Origin: Virgibacillus indicus
GTDB taxonomy: Bacteria; Bacillota; Bacilli; Bacillales; Amphibacillaceae
NCBI RefSeq assembly: GCF_002266285.1
Contig: NZ_NPMS01000006.1
Location: 1-64,000, forward strand
Direction: 5' to 3'
Length of the DNA stretch: 64,000 bases
The notes under the pieces are model-generated. The model was not told where the DNA came from and searched no databases. It saw only the letters and a list, made by a program, of their open reading frames with translations. This document shows, one piece after another, positions 1-8,600 of the stretch (positions are counted from its first letter, which is position 1; every line of letters begins with the position of its first letter). Made by a program: the position numbers and the translations under genes.

Positions 1-112
1 TCGACACTTTTATGTGTATTTCTTTGATTTTTCCCCATTAAATAATCCCCCTATAAAAGTCTGTTATGACGTATTTTTATTATATCCTATTGTCCATTAT
101 AAGGGGGTTGTT

Positions 113-140
113 CACTGTCACTTCCCGGTTTTTGTCGAAT
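113..140 (+). repeat. dispersed REP-like repeat, copy 1
   Basis: A CACTGTCACTTCCCGG core is followed by TTTTTGTCGAAT. The same core recurs at 228, 843 and 1060 (inverted), and a degenerate copy lies near 11317. All copies are intergenic. Similar short elements are, from memory, common between genes in Bacillaceae; that link was not checked here. Confidence 0.6.
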
Positions 141-227
141 ACAATTAAAAGTATCTACTTTTATTCTACCTTTAAACGAGGAGTTTTTAGTGGATAATTT
201 CTAAACAATTTTCGACAATTCGCATGA

Positions 228-250
228 GGGTGCCTGTCACTTCCCGATTT
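228..250 (+). repeat. dispersed REP-like repeat, copy 2
   Basis: GGGTGCCTGTCACTTCCCG followed by ATTT, preceded by TTTCGACAATTCG. It lies about 110 bases after copy 1 in the same orientation. The intervening DNA carries TTTCTAAACAATTTTCGAC, so the two may be the ends of one composite element. Confidence 0.6.
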
Positions 251-282
251 AAATAAGCAATTATTATAAAGTCCCACTAGTC

Positions 283-316
283 AAAGCCGGAATCATCAGA
301 TGATGATTCCGGCTTT
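283..316 (-). terminator. terminator of the hsp20 gene
   Basis: A perfect 16-base-pair inverted repeat (283-298 and 301-316) with a 2-base loop lies just downstream of the minus-strand Hsp20 gene. The stem ends in AAA/TTT but no long T tract follows, so it is a strong hairpin with a weak tail. Confidence 0.7.
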
Positions 317-324
317 ATCAGTGG

Positions 325-780
325 TTATTCCTCAAGATTAATATACTTCCTATTGGAATTTTTCTTCGGAATGATAATTTTCAATAAACCATCTTTAAAC
401 GAAGCGCTTGTTTCTTTTTCCGGGATGATAAATGGTACAGTTACAATCTTTTCCTTCCGCTCAACGGACTGACTTTTACTATAATAATCTTTCTCATTAT
501 TCTTTGCTTCCAGCTTTTCCATTCCCTCCACACTAATCCGTAATCTGTTTCCAATGATTTCAATATGAATCTGATCACGTTTATAGCCAGGCAATTCCAC
601 TTTAACAATAATATCTGAATCTGTTTCCTCTACATCGGTCCAAATGGATTTTAAATGAAAATGGGAATTAATTTGCTTAAATGATTCATTGAAAAAAGAA
701 TCCATTTTTTTCATAAAATCATGAAGAGGCCGCATATCAATATCGAATCCATCAGGAAATTTCCCTTTATTTGCACCCAA
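325..780 (-). CDS. small heat-shock protein, Hsp20/alpha-crystallin family
   Basis: Cytoplasmic ATP-independent holdase of about 151 residues, the usual size for bacterial Hsp20. The central alpha-crystallin domain is recognisable by DSDIIVKVELPGY and the late GLLKIIIPKK stretch (the G-x-L motif). The frame is open up to a GTG at 789, but that GTG overlaps the Shine-Dalgarno AAGGAG. A TTG at 780 has 8-base spacing from the same site and is preferred. The gene stands alone, between dispersed repeats, with its own hairpin terminator. The family call is firm; client proteins are unknown. Confidence 0.9.
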   Translation of the reverse strand: MGANKGKFPDGFDIDMRPLHDFMKKMDSFFNESFKQINSHFHLKSIWTDVEETDSDIIVKVELPGYKRDQIHIEIIGNRLRISVEGMEKLEAKNNEKDYYSKSQSVERKEKIVTVPFIIPEKETSASFKDGLLKIIIPKKNSNRKYINLEE

Positions 781-842
781 AATACCCACTCCTTCTTAGT
801 CATCTATAATGCTAAAATATGCATGGAAGTGGAAAAAGGTGT

Positions 843-1077
843 GGTGCCTGTCACTCCCCGGTAAATGGATAAGGTTGAACAGTTATCGGTATTATCTCCA
901 TACGACCAGTAATCCAGTGTTAAATATGGAGGTTATTTTAGATTGTTTTTCTGGAAGTGAGTCAGAGAAACGGAGGAAGTATTGGGAGTTTGTTGAGGAG
1001 GGTGCCTATTACTTCTTGATTTATTTTTCCTATTCTATCGACAAAATATGACTAATTTCGGGGAGTGACAGGCACTC
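843..1077. repeat. 235-bp element with inverted repeat ends (BIME-like)
   Basis: The left end GGTGCCTGTCACTCCCCG (843) is matched by an inverted right end CGGGGAGTGACAGGCAC (1060-1076). A further degenerate copy (GGTGCCTATTACTTCTTG) sits inside at 1001. The arrangement resembles paired REP sequences or a very small non-autonomous element. An 80-codon open frame inside it (809-1051) has no Shine-Dalgarno site or family features and is not called. Together with its flanks it fills the 347-base gap between hsp20 and the dipeptidase. Confidence 0.6.
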
Positions 1078-1078
1078 C

Positions 1079-1114
1079 AAAAAGTGCAGGACGCCTTCAT
1101 TCATCCTGCACCTT
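1079..1114 (-). terminator. terminator of the M19 dipeptidase gene
   Basis: On the minus strand GTGCAGGA and TCCTGCAC form a perfect 8-base-pair stem followed directly by six T residues. It lies just after the dipeptidase stop codon. Confidence 0.85.
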
Positions 1115-1127
1115 ATGTTTTACAATA

Positions 1128-2543
1128 TCAATCTCCTATATAAAATATAACAGTCTCCCTACTAACTTTCCCAGCTTTATTCTCCGCTTCAAAAGTTACC
1201 ACATGGAAACGTTCCTGCAAGTCCTCAGTCAGCTGCAATGATATTGTGGCTGTATCTTTATTATAATCTGGTTCGTAGGAGATGCCGTCTACAATAATTT
1301 TAAGGCTGACTTCATCTAGAGGCGCCCCTCTTTTCGTTTCAACTTCTGCCTTTAGAAGAGGTTGTCTGCTGTCGATGATTTCACCCATTTCATATTCTGG
1401 CTTTATAACTGGCCCCTTGCCGCGTTTAGAAGAGTCATGCTCTGCTGCTTTTTCGACTTCTTTGAGTACACGCAGTGTATTCCCTCCAAGCAGTTTTTCA
1501 ATTTCTTGTTTTGAATATCCCCTCATTACTAATTCTTTGGTAAGTTTAGGCATTTCTGATGCGTTTTGCAGATCTGCAGGCATGGAAGCACCGTCAAAGT
1601 CAGAACCGAGACCGACATGGTCAATGCCCATCAAATTAACAGCATAATCGATATGATCTGCAACATCTTCAACATAACCGATCGGGTTGTCTGTCAGAAA
1701 TGCAGGATAGAATACGATGTTGATGACACCGCCATTGTCTTTCAGCGCCAGCAATTGTTCATCCGTAAGATTCCGTTGGTGCTCTTTCATCCCAGCTACA
1801 CCTGAATGTGATGCTATGACAGGAGCTTCAGAGACTTCCAGCACTTCCCAGAATGTATTTCTGGACATATGTGAAACATCGATGGCCATCCCAATTTTAT
1901 TCATTTCTCGTGCGACCTCAGCACCCAAAGCTGTCAATCCGCCTTCTGAGGGTGTTCTATCAGGATCCCCATATACTCTGTCAGCGCCTTCACCCAGGGC
2001 ATTTGAATAATTCCAATTGAAACCGAGAACCTTCACACCAAGGTCGTGATATTGATGCAGAAGCCCGAGTGCATTGTGTTCCTGCAAAGAATAGGCACCT
2101 TCAATTGTGGGGATAGCCGCAATTTTGTTATCTTTGACAGTTTGTCTGATTTCTTTCGTTGTTGATGAGATTTTGAATTCATCTGGGTTTTGTTCTTCCG
2201 TCCAGTATAAAGCATTGATCAAAGCTAAAGTCCTGCTTATTGAACGAGGGTTGTTGTCGTAATAACCGGATGTATAGGCAGCAAAGAAAGGTGCATCGAT
2301 GCCGCCTGCTTTAGCCTTTGGTATGTCTAAATGAAAGGATGTATCCTCGCCGATGTCCGTATCAGGCAGCCATGTTTCCGAATCTACCACATTCATCATC
2401 GTATCAACATGACCATCGACAACCGTTGAGTTGAAGTGGATCGACTCAGCATCCTGCATTTGTGCAGGCTGTGCCAGGACCGAATCAGTTGTGAACGATA
2501 GAACCAGTATAGTGATTGCTAGATAGAAAAACTTCTTCTGCAT
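1128..2543 (-). CDS. secreted membrane-dipeptidase-like zinc peptidase, M19 family
   Basis: Likely hydrolyses dipeptides outside the membrane using a binuclear zinc centre. A signal peptide is visible (MQKKFFYLAI, hydrophobic core, VLAQ cleavage region). Family motifs are in order: VVDGHVDTM (the HxD metal pair), TIEGAYSL, AIDVSHMS and VIASHSG (histidine ligands), and DHVGLGSDFDG. At 471 residues it is longer than the roughly 310-400 usual for the family. About 65 C-terminal residues look like an appended beta-sandwich (Ig-like) domain, possibly for wall or substrate binding. The start has AGGAGG with 8-base spacing. It is a single gene with its own terminator. Confidence 0.88.
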   Translation of the reverse strand: MQKKFFYLAITILVLSFTTDSVLAQPAQMQDAESIHFNSTVVDGHVDTMMNVVDSETWLPDTDIGEDTSFHLDIPKAKAGGIDAPFFAAYTSGYYDNNPRSISRTLALINALYWTEEQNPDEFKISSTTKEIRQTVKDNKIAAIPTIEGAYSLQEHNALGLLHQYHDLGVKVLGFNWNYSNALGEGADRVYGDPDRTPSEGGLTALGAEVAREMNKIGMAIDVSHMSRNTFWEVLEVSEAPVIASHSGVAGMKEHQRNLTDEQLLALKDNGGVINIVFYPAFLTDNPIGYVEDVADHIDYAVNLMGIDHVGLGSDFDGASMPADLQNASEMPKLTKELVMRGYSKQEIEKLLGGNTLRVLKEVEKAAEHDSSKRGKGPVIKPEYEMGEIIDSRQPLLKAEVETKRGAPLDEVSLKIIVDGISYEPDYNKDTATISLQLTEDLQERFHVVTFEAENKAGKVSRETVIFYIGD

Positions 2544-2945
2544 AACGTTTCCTCCTAAGAATATTGTTATGAATTATTATACTACTCCAAATTATTCAAG
2601 CAATAGACCGAACGTATCGTTTTTACATTGATCAGGATTTTAATGCAACATAATTTCTTTATTCATGGTCTGAAGAATGTGTATGCCTGGAGTATTTTGT
2701 CTTAGGCAGCAGAATAATGCAAGAAAACTTCCTATTAAACTGCGATGCAGATGAAATAATAACTAGTACTTTCAAATAGGTTCCATCCACCTAATAAATG
2801 CAGAATTATCAGGGAATAAGGTTTAGTTTGTCAAAAACTGCAGCGTTCGTTTGATTCATTTTTACATTTCTTGAAGGAAATCGAGCTATCTTAAAAGAAT
2901 AGCTTCTTAAGTTCTACCATAAAAATAAAAATGGAGGCGTTTTAG
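2544..2945. other. divergent intergenic region
   Basis: 402 bases separate the two secreted peptidase genes, which are transcribed away from each other. It should carry both promoters, but no convincing -35/-10 pair stands out. A small hairpin (AGCTATCTT at 2884 with AAGAATAGCT at 2895, one bulge) lies 40 bases before the M14 start. No gene or repeat is seen. Confidence 0.4.
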
Positions 2946-4133
2946 ATGAAAGGAAAAGGAAAAATTGCACTGCTGAGCGGAGCGATATTATTAGGGGCAG
3001 GAATGCTAACTCCAATAGCTGATTCAACAGTTGTATCAGAAGCATCAGAAATCAAAAAGCCGCCTGTTTCAGGTTTTATCAGTCATGATGAATTGAGCCG
3101 GACACTTAATCAGATCGAACGGACAAGTAAAGGCAATGTTCAGGTGGATGTGGCGGGATATTCCAATCAAGATCGTGAAATATATAAAGCAACGATCGGC
3201 TCAGGGGATCAAGTTGTGTTAATCCAAAGCGAAATTCATGGAAATGAAAAAGTTGGAACAAAAGCATTATTAGATATGATTAAAAAAATTGGCAAAAATA
3301 ACTCCCCTGAGATGAGGCAGCTGAGAGAGGAACTTACGATTGTGGCGATGCCAATGATTAATCCTGATGCAACCGAATTAAATCGACGTGGGAATGAAAT
3401 GACTTGGGAGGAAGTGGAAGATCAATTTCCTCAGCTGGAAGGAGCAGCACCATCCTGGAATTATTATACGTATACCAATCAGTATTGGGATTATGCATCT
3501 AATCCAGGCTTTGATGTGAATCGTGACTTTAATCCTGATCTGAATTATGTTTTACAGCCAGAGGATTTCCCTAATAATTCTTCAGAGCCGGGGTGGTTTA
3601 TAACACCTGAGGCACAAACTGTTCGGGATGTTTATAAAGATTTGCAAAACCAATTTGGTACAGTTGATGTATTTATAGATTTACACCACCAAGGTGAATA
3701 TGTCATTGAAGGAACGGATGATCCGGTTACATTATCTTTATCCGGAGTATTTGTGCCACACCCTGATACACCAGAGGGAGAAAAATACCAGGAATATGCA
3801 GACAATTATAATGTGGATTTTTCGAAGCAATTAAATGTTGCAGCTTATGATGCACTGCAGCAAATGGGTAATTCACCATTCGGGAATATTTCACTGTACC
3901 CACAAGACTTGGATCTGCCGGGTACAGCTCTAGGATCTTTTGCTTTAAATGGCAGTGGTGCTGTTATATTTGAAGTTACTGGCCAGACACAAAGCTTTGG
4001 TCAAAAGAAAATGGGGCAATTGACTAGAGCGGTTGAATCAGGATTATACGGAATATTAAATAGTCTCGCAACAGGTGAGGTCTATGATTTGGATGTTGAG
4101 GATTATGATGATATTCCATTAACAGATAGATAA
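2946..4133 (+). CDS. secreted M14-family zinc carboxypeptidase-like protein
   Basis: Extracellular metallopeptidase of 395 residues. The N-terminus is a signal peptide (MKGKGKIALLSGA, then a hydrophobic stretch). Zinc-site motifs of the M14 family are present: HGNEKVG (HxxE), then DLHHQGEY carrying the third ligand histidine, with INPDATELNRRGN and DVNRDFNPD between them. FEVTGQTQSFG supplies the probable catalytic glutamate. The start is preceded by ATGGAGGCG. It faces away from the M19 dipeptidase, so the pair may scavenge peptides, but no operon link exists. Substrate preference cannot be read from the sequence. Confidence 0.85.
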   Translation: MKGKGKIALLSGAILLGAGMLTPIADSTVVSEASEIKKPPVSGFISHDELSRTLNQIERTSKGNVQVDVAGYSNQDREIYKATIGSGDQVVLIQSEIHGNEKVGTKALLDMIKKIGKNNSPEMRQLREELTIVAMPMINPDATELNRRGNEMTWEEVEDQFPQLEGAAPSWNYYTYTNQYWDYASNPGFDVNRDFNPDLNYVLQPEDFPNNSSEPGWFITPEAQTVRDVYKDLQNQFGTVDVFIDLHHQGEYVIEGTDDPVTLSLSGVFVPHPDTPEGEKYQEYADNYNVDFSKQLNVAAYDALQQMGNSPFGNISLYPQDLDLPGTALGSFALNGSGAVIFEVTGQTQSFGQKKMGQLTRAVESGLYGILNSLATGEVYDLDVEDYDDIPLTDR

Positions 4134-4465
4134 TTTAATATAAAAATTTTGTGCTGGGTAATTGCCTTGTTTTTTACAGAAAGTCGACAAATGGAGGGAA
4201 GAACTCATAAGGCCTGTTTTTGAGTTCACCAAGATTGAGAAGAAAAACGTAGGTTAATACAGACTGGAAATTTCTTATTGAAGGATCCTCACCTGCTGAG
4301 GAAATAACATAAGGTGAGGATCCACATTTTATAAAATTATACTAGCGCTGGAAATCTACTTCGAAAGATTGGTCAACAATGTGCAGATATCAAATCACCC
4401 TGCAATTTCCTCTTTATGAATTTCTATACTTCTTGATACCCAATTTTCGGCCACTGCAGGCCATC
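4134..4465. other. convergent intergenic region
   Basis: 332 bases between the M14 gene and the minus-strand CAP gene. It contains the 12-base-pair terminator hairpin listed separately. Nothing else is recognised. Confidence 0.5.
4283..4323 (+). terminator. terminator between convergent M14 and CAP genes
   Basis: GGATCCTCACCT (4283-4294) and its exact complement (4312-4323) form a perfect 12-base-pair stem with a 17-base loop. It is followed by ACATTTTATAAAATT, a modest T-rich tail. It lies 150 bases past the M14 stop and could serve both convergent genes. Confidence 0.7.
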
Positions 4466-5599
4466 CTATTTTGTCAAAAAATTAACGGTGTAAAACGGCT
4501 GTGAATCCGAATTAAAAGCAACTCCAACCGCAAGCGCCTCATATTCTTCTTTCAATATATTTTCCCTGTGGCCCAGTGAGTTCATGAGACCTTCATGAGC
4601 AAAAATGCTGCTTAATTGGCTCGCTGCAAGATTTTCTCCTGCCATTCGGGAGACAATGTCATCCTCTTTCATACGGTCGAATGGAGATTGCCCCTCCTGA
4701 TTTGTGTGACTGAAAAAGTTGTTTTCAGCCATGTCCGCACTATGATCACGAACTGTTTTTCTCAAATTTTCCTCCCAGGATAAAACAGAAAGACCATGTT
4801 CGACCCTGGCAGCATTCGTCAAGTCGAATAATTGATGTTCGAAGCCTTCTTTTAATTCCTCGCTAGGCTCAGAAAAATAATTCTTCTTTTCCTGTTCCAG
4901 TTCTCCGCTGATCATTTGTATTGCAGTGATGGTATTGTTTTCATGCTTATCGTAGAAGATTGTCACATAATTATTATCAATCAGAAACACATCATATTCT
5001 TGATTGCTTTGAATTTGATAATTGACAAACCCTTTCCGGATGGCTTCGAGTGGCTCTTCATTCAACGCGGACAAAACGGAATCCCTTGTATCTGCAAAAG
5101 AAATCCCTTTTGTCGAGGTGAGCAGGTCCTGATTGGTGTACAACCCTACGACCTGATCTTTCTCATCGTATGCAGCCATGAAGAAGTTTTGATAATTTTC
5201 GTGATAAGTAACCCAATCCACCCCGTACTCATTTAAAGTAGTATGCATAGGCTCGCCGGCCTGATCTCCCACATCTGAACGTTCATCGCCAATTTCCACA
5301 TTATGGACGGAAAAAGACTGCTCAGCAGGCTCATCCAGTTCCGGTTTCTCTGCGACAGGATGATTCGGCTCATCGCTATCGGACCCGAAGTCTTTTAACT
5401 TTCCAAATAATAATTGGATCTCCTGATTTAACGTATCTATTGCAGCAGCTACGTTTGGATTCTCTTTTATGTCATTCACAGTGGATTCCATGTCCTGGAC
5501 AACACCCTGAACACCGGAACGCTGAAATGTATCTCCGTAAAAATGCCAAAAGGCAAAAGCAATAAACAATATAATAATGATGTTCCTTAACTTTCGCAT
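4466..5599 (-). CDS. CAP-domain (SCP/PR1) protein, YlbC-like
   Basis: Probably an extracytoplasmic protein of about 377 residues. One N-terminal membrane segment (IIIILFIAFAFWHFYG) is followed by an acidic linker, a CAP-associated N-terminal domain of about 140 residues, and a C-terminal CAP domain. The CAP domain shows FDLTNAARVEHGLSVLSW, RDHSADMAENNFFSHTN, GENLAAS and GHRENIL, with the characteristic histidine and glutamate residues. The frame extends to an ATG at 5617, but that has no Shine-Dalgarno site. The ATG at 5599 (MRKLRN) follows GGGTGTGA and precedes the membrane segment, so it is preferred. The biochemical role of the family is unclear. Confidence 0.85.
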   Translation of the reverse strand: MRKLRNIIIILFIAFAFWHFYGDTFQRSGVQGVVQDMESTVNDIKENPNVAAAIDTLNQEIQLLFGKLKDFGSDSDEPNHPVAEKPELDEPAEQSFSVHNVEIGDERSDVGDQAGEPMHTTLNEYGVDWVTYHENYQNFFMAAYDEKDQVVGLYTNQDLLTSTKGISFADTRDSVLSALNEEPLEAIRKGFVNYQIQSNQEYDVFLIDNNYVTIFYDKHENNTITAIQMISGELEQEKKNYFSEPSEELKEGFEHQLFDLTNAARVEHGLSVLSWEENLRKTVRDHSADMAENNFFSHTNQEGQSPFDRMKEDDIVSRMAGENLAASQLSSIFAHEGLMNSLGHRENILKEEYEALAVGVAFNSDSQPFYTVNFLTK

Positions 5600-6000
5600 G
5601 GAATCACACCCAGTCATGAAGGTTTATATATGATTATTTTAACAATCATATTTAGTATGGACAAATGGCAGGGAGTATATAGGAAGATACTGGGGGCGGA
5701 TGTGGAGTACACTAGTATCAGTCTTACTCTTCCGGGGTTTGGAAAGATGATTTACTAGCATATGGCAGTTTTGTAAAATTAACCTAAAATCCATTTATAA
5801 CCTGCTTACTCCTGCTGAATTCACAATTTTATCCTAATAGAAAGCTGAATTTTTATAGCATACACTTCTTTCAAAGTTCATTTTTAGCCTTTTGATTTTG
5901 ACTATGGAATAAGCTACCTTATATATAAGATCGTAACAGCATTATTTCCATGTGAATTAAAAAGGGCATATGGTAGAATAATATAAATGGGGTGAGGTGT
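5600..6000. other. divergent intergenic region
   Basis: About 400 bases between the CAP gene and the coiled-coil repeat gene. The right part holds the promoter listed at 5898. The rest is AT-rich without a recognised gene. Confidence 0.4.
5898..5927 (+). promoter_or_regulatory. possible sigma-A promoter for the repeat protein
   Basis: TTGACT (5898-5903) and TATATA (5922-5927) are separated by 18 bases. It lies 75 bases upstream of the ATG at 6001. The -35 is good and the -10 is average. Confidence 0.45.
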
Positions 6001-6600
6001 ATGGAAAAGCTATTTGAGCAACTCATTACTGAATTAAGCGGATTTAGGAAGGAAACGAATGCACGCTTTGACCGAATGGAAACCTGGCAGGAAAAAACGG
6101 ATAGTCGCTTTGATCAAATAGAAACCTGGCAGGAAAAAGCGGACACTCGCTTCGACCAAATGGAAACCTGGCAGGAGAAAGCGGATAGTCGCTTTGACCA
6201 AATGGAAACCTGGCAGGAAAAAGCGGATAGTCGCTTTGATCAAATAGAATCCTGGCAGGAAAAAGCAGACACTCGCTTTGATCAAATAGAAACCTGGCAA
6301 GAAAAAGCAGACACACGCTTTGACCAAATGGAAACCTGGCAGGAAAAAGCAGATAGTCGCTTTGATCAAATGGAAACCTGGCAGGAAAAAGCAGATAGTC
6401 GCTTTGATCGTTTGGAAGATGGCCAGCAAGAACTTAAAGATATTGTGAGACACAATGCTACATTAATGAGGGAAAACTTTACCGATATTCGCAGGGATTT
6501 ACGTATAAATATACAAGATACTCGCTCAGATATTGATCTTTTGTTTAAAGAGGTTGAAGGAGTAAAGAGAAAGACTAATAAAATTGAACAAAAGTTTTAG
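6001..6600 (+). CDS. coiled-coil protein with nine 14-residue tandem repeats
   Basis: A 199-residue protein with no signal peptide or membrane segment. Residues 22-133 are eight nearly identical 14-residue units (RFDQMETWQEKADS type); a ninth degenerate unit follows (RFDRLEDGQQELKD). The spacing puts F, M/I and W at regular positions, as in a long coiled coil. The C-terminal 50 residues are charged and helical. A GTG at 5992 also opens the frame, but GGGGTGAGGTG just before the ATG at 6001 acts as its Shine-Dalgarno site. The gene is alone. The function is unknown; a structural or tethering role is possible. Confidence 0.75.
   Translation: MEKLFEQLITELSGFRKETNARFDRMETWQEKTDSRFDQIETWQEKADTRFDQMETWQEKADSRFDQMETWQEKADSRFDQIESWQEKADTRFDQIETWQEKADTRFDQMETWQEKADSRFDQMETWQEKADSRFDRLEDGQQELKDIVRHNATLMRENFTDIRRDLRINIQDTRSDIDLLFKEVEGVKRKTNKIEQKF
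6064..6441 (+). repeat. 42-bp coding tandem repeat, eight units plus a degenerate ninth
   Basis: Units of 42 bases encode the 14-residue repeats. They differ mostly at a few codons (ATG/ATA, GAT AGT/GAC ACT), so two sub-types alternate. Such near-identity predicts copy-number variation by slippage or recombination. Confidence 0.9.
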
Positions 6601-7006
6601 CACAGAAGTTTGATAACAGGGGCGTCCCGAAATTGTTGGATACTGAAAATATTGTGGTTAATTCCCTGCTATATTAAGGCTGGTATCATTGGCAGGAATT
6701 TGTTTAGGAACTGGATAAGTACTCTCGGTCTTTTTAAAACGAATATTTGTTTTTTAATGTGAAAATTTGACAATTAGGATGAGCTTGAGCAAATATTACT
6801 TTTGCACAAGCTCATTTTTAATTTTGAGTGCTCTTACTTTTCGATTTTGCCGAATACCGAGAATGTTAGGCTTACCCGTTATTTACAGTTTAAAAACATG
6901 GAATTTAATCCATTTATTTGAGGCGTTTGTTTAACTGCCAGTGGCAAGTGGAACATCATTAACAGATGAAAAATCATCTCAAAAAGCGATAAGGAGGACT
7001 GTCCTC
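6601..7006. other. intergenic region before aldA
   Basis: About 400 bases. It contains the terminator at 6779-6820 and, from 6941, an in-frame but probably untranslated extension of the aldA frame. No other feature is recognised. Confidence 0.5.
6779..6820 (+). terminator. terminator downstream of the repeat protein
   Basis: ATGAGCTTG (6779-6787) pairs with CAAGCTCAT (6807-6815). An inner GCAAA/TTTGC pairing extends the stem past an A-A mismatch, and TTTTTA follows. It lies 180 bases after the stop codon. Confidence 0.8.
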
Positions 7007-8455
7007 ATGAAGAGACATCAGCTTTATATCAATGGTGAATATACCAATTCCACAGGCAGCGATTGGCTGGATATTGTCAATCCAGCGACGGAAGAAGTAA
7101 TTTCCCAAGCGCAAAGAGGAACGGATGAAGATGTAAACCGGGCTGTTGAGGCAGCGTTCTTCGCTCAAAAGGAATGGGAGCTCACAGTAAATAATGAGCG
7201 CGGTAAAATTGTCCGTAAGCTGGGGGATGCAATCCAGGATAGACGGGAAACGTTTATCGATTTGCTTCAGGAAGAACAGGGTAAAGACTACGAACTCGCA
7301 CAGGGAGAAGTGGACCTGGCGATTGATTATTTTCATTATATGTCAGAATGGGCCCGCAGAATAGAAGGTGACATTGTTCCAAGTGACCGGGGAAATGAGA
7401 ATATATTTATTTACAAGAAGCCTATTGGAGTTGTAGCAGGGATTGTCCCGTGGAATTTTCCGGTGTTCATTCTCGCCAGAAAAGTTGCCACCGCACTTGT
7501 GACAGGTTGCACGATTGTATTGAAACCAAGTCAGAAGACACCTAACACCACGATGGCATTTACTGAGATTATTGATGATTTGGAAGAAATCCCAAAGGGT
7601 GTTTATAATGTAGTGACCGGCACTGGCTCAGAAGTCGGGAATGCACTGACAAATCATGAGAAAGTTGCCATGATTTCAATGACTGGAAGCATAGCTGCAG
7701 GTACGAAAATTATGGAAGCTGCCGCACAGAACATTACAAAAGTGAATCTGGAACTTGGAGGTAAAGCACCCGCAATAGTGACAAGAAATGCCGACATGGA
7801 CGTGGCTGTTGAGAATATTGTCACTTCACGCCTCGCCAACAATGGACAGGCGTGCACGAATGCAGAACGCATCTATGTTCATGAAGCTATTGCTGATCGG
7901 TTTATAGAAAGGCTGAAGGAAAGCTTTGAAAGCAAAACTATTGATGATCCGCGGAAAAATAAGAATGCCGACATCGGTCCGCTCATCAGCAGCGAGCGGC
8001 TAGAAGCTGTCGAGGAGATGGTGAAGAAGGCAAAAGAAAACGGAGCAGAAGTGGTCACGGGCGGTGAACGTGCTGCGAATGAAAATGGCTATTTTTACAA
8101 GCCGACAATCCTGACCAATGTCACACATGAATCAGATATAATGCAGGAAGAAATCTTCGGGCCAGTCATTCCGATTGATACCTTCAAAACGCTGGATGAA
8201 GCGATTGAGAAGGGGAACGACACTGTCTATGGCCTGTCCTCTTCCGTTTATACGGATGATATGAACGAGGCAATGCGTGTGGTCAATGAGCTGAAATTCG
8301 GTGAAACCTATGTAAATCGTGAGAATTTCGAAGCGGTGCAAGGCTATCATGCGGGCATGCGCAAATCCGGCCTTGGTGGTACGGACGGAAAGCATGGTGT
8401 AGAGGATTTTCTTGTAACGCAGGTTGTTTATATGCAGTATAAAAAGGATAAGTGA
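7007..8455 (+). CDS. aldA: lactaldehyde/glycolaldehyde dehydrogenase (AldA type)
   Basis: NAD-dependent oxidation of L-lactaldehyde to L-lactate (also glycolaldehyde), the aerobic end step of L-fucose and L-rhamnose catabolism. 482 residues. The call rests on strong similarity to E. coli AldA, including GIVPWNFP, LELGGKAPAIV, the catalytic cysteine in NNGQACTNAER, and the AldA-specific C-terminus KFGETYVNRENFEA and GGTDGKHGVEDFL. The frame is open from a GTG at 6941, but AAGGAGG with proper spacing marks the ATG at 7007. It is monocistronic. The fucose operon lies 47 kb downstream in this window and makes L-lactaldehyde, which supports this role. Confidence 0.88.
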   Translation: MKRHQLYINGEYTNSTGSDWLDIVNPATEEVISQAQRGTDEDVNRAVEAAFFAQKEWELTVNNERGKIVRKLGDAIQDRRETFIDLLQEEQGKDYELAQGEVDLAIDYFHYMSEWARRIEGDIVPSDRGNENIFIYKKPIGVVAGIVPWNFPVFILARKVATALVTGCTIVLKPSQKTPNTTMAFTEIIDDLEEIPKGVYNVVTGTGSEVGNALTNHEKVAMISMTGSIAAGTKIMEAAAQNITKVNLELGGKAPAIVTRNADMDVAVENIVTSRLANNGQACTNAERIYVHEAIADRFIERLKESFESKTIDDPRKNKNADIGPLISSERLEAVEEMVKKAKENGAEVVTGGERAANENGYFYKPTILTNVTHESDIMQEEIFGPVIPIDTFKTLDEAIEKGNDTVYGLSSSVYTDDMNEAMRVVNELKFGETYVNRENFEAVQGYHAGMRKSGLGGTDGKHGVEDFLVTQVVYMQYKKDK

Positions 8456-8465
8456 TAGGGCGGGA

Positions 8466-8508
8466 GAGCGGCAGCATTAGATAGCCTGGCATCACTATGC
8501 TGCCGCTC
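8466..8508 (+). terminator. terminator of aldA
   Basis: GAGCGGCAGCAT (8466-8477) and ATGCTGCCGCTC (8497-8508) form a perfect 12-base-pair GC-rich stem with a 19-base loop. The T tail is poor (AACTTTATC). Confidence 0.7.
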
Positions 8509-8600
8509 AACTTTATCTGATTGTGGCGTGGTTTTGCTGGATTATTGCTCAATCAGCTGCGGGCTTTTAATTCTGAAATCAATTCAGGGGTCAATTCCTG

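Larger units (their letters stand above)
1..324. other. intergenic left edge with dispersed repeats
   Basis: No gene is seen. The stretch holds two copies of a short dispersed repeat whose core is GTGCCTGTCACTTCCCG, and the hairpin that ends the small heat-shock gene on the minus strand. Both are listed separately. Confidence 0.6.

Noticed and set aside
809..1051. 80-codon open frame between hsp20 and the dipeptidase
   Set aside because: It overlaps the dispersed repeat element, lacks a ribosome site and shows no protein-like pattern.
6064..6441. CRISPR-like array
   Set aside because: Units are contiguous 42-bp coding repeats without spacers.
6034..6453. Long antisense frames opposite the coiled-coil gene
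   Set aside because: They mirror the 42-bp repeat, which leaves all frames open; the plus-strand gene has the ribosome site and a sensible composition.
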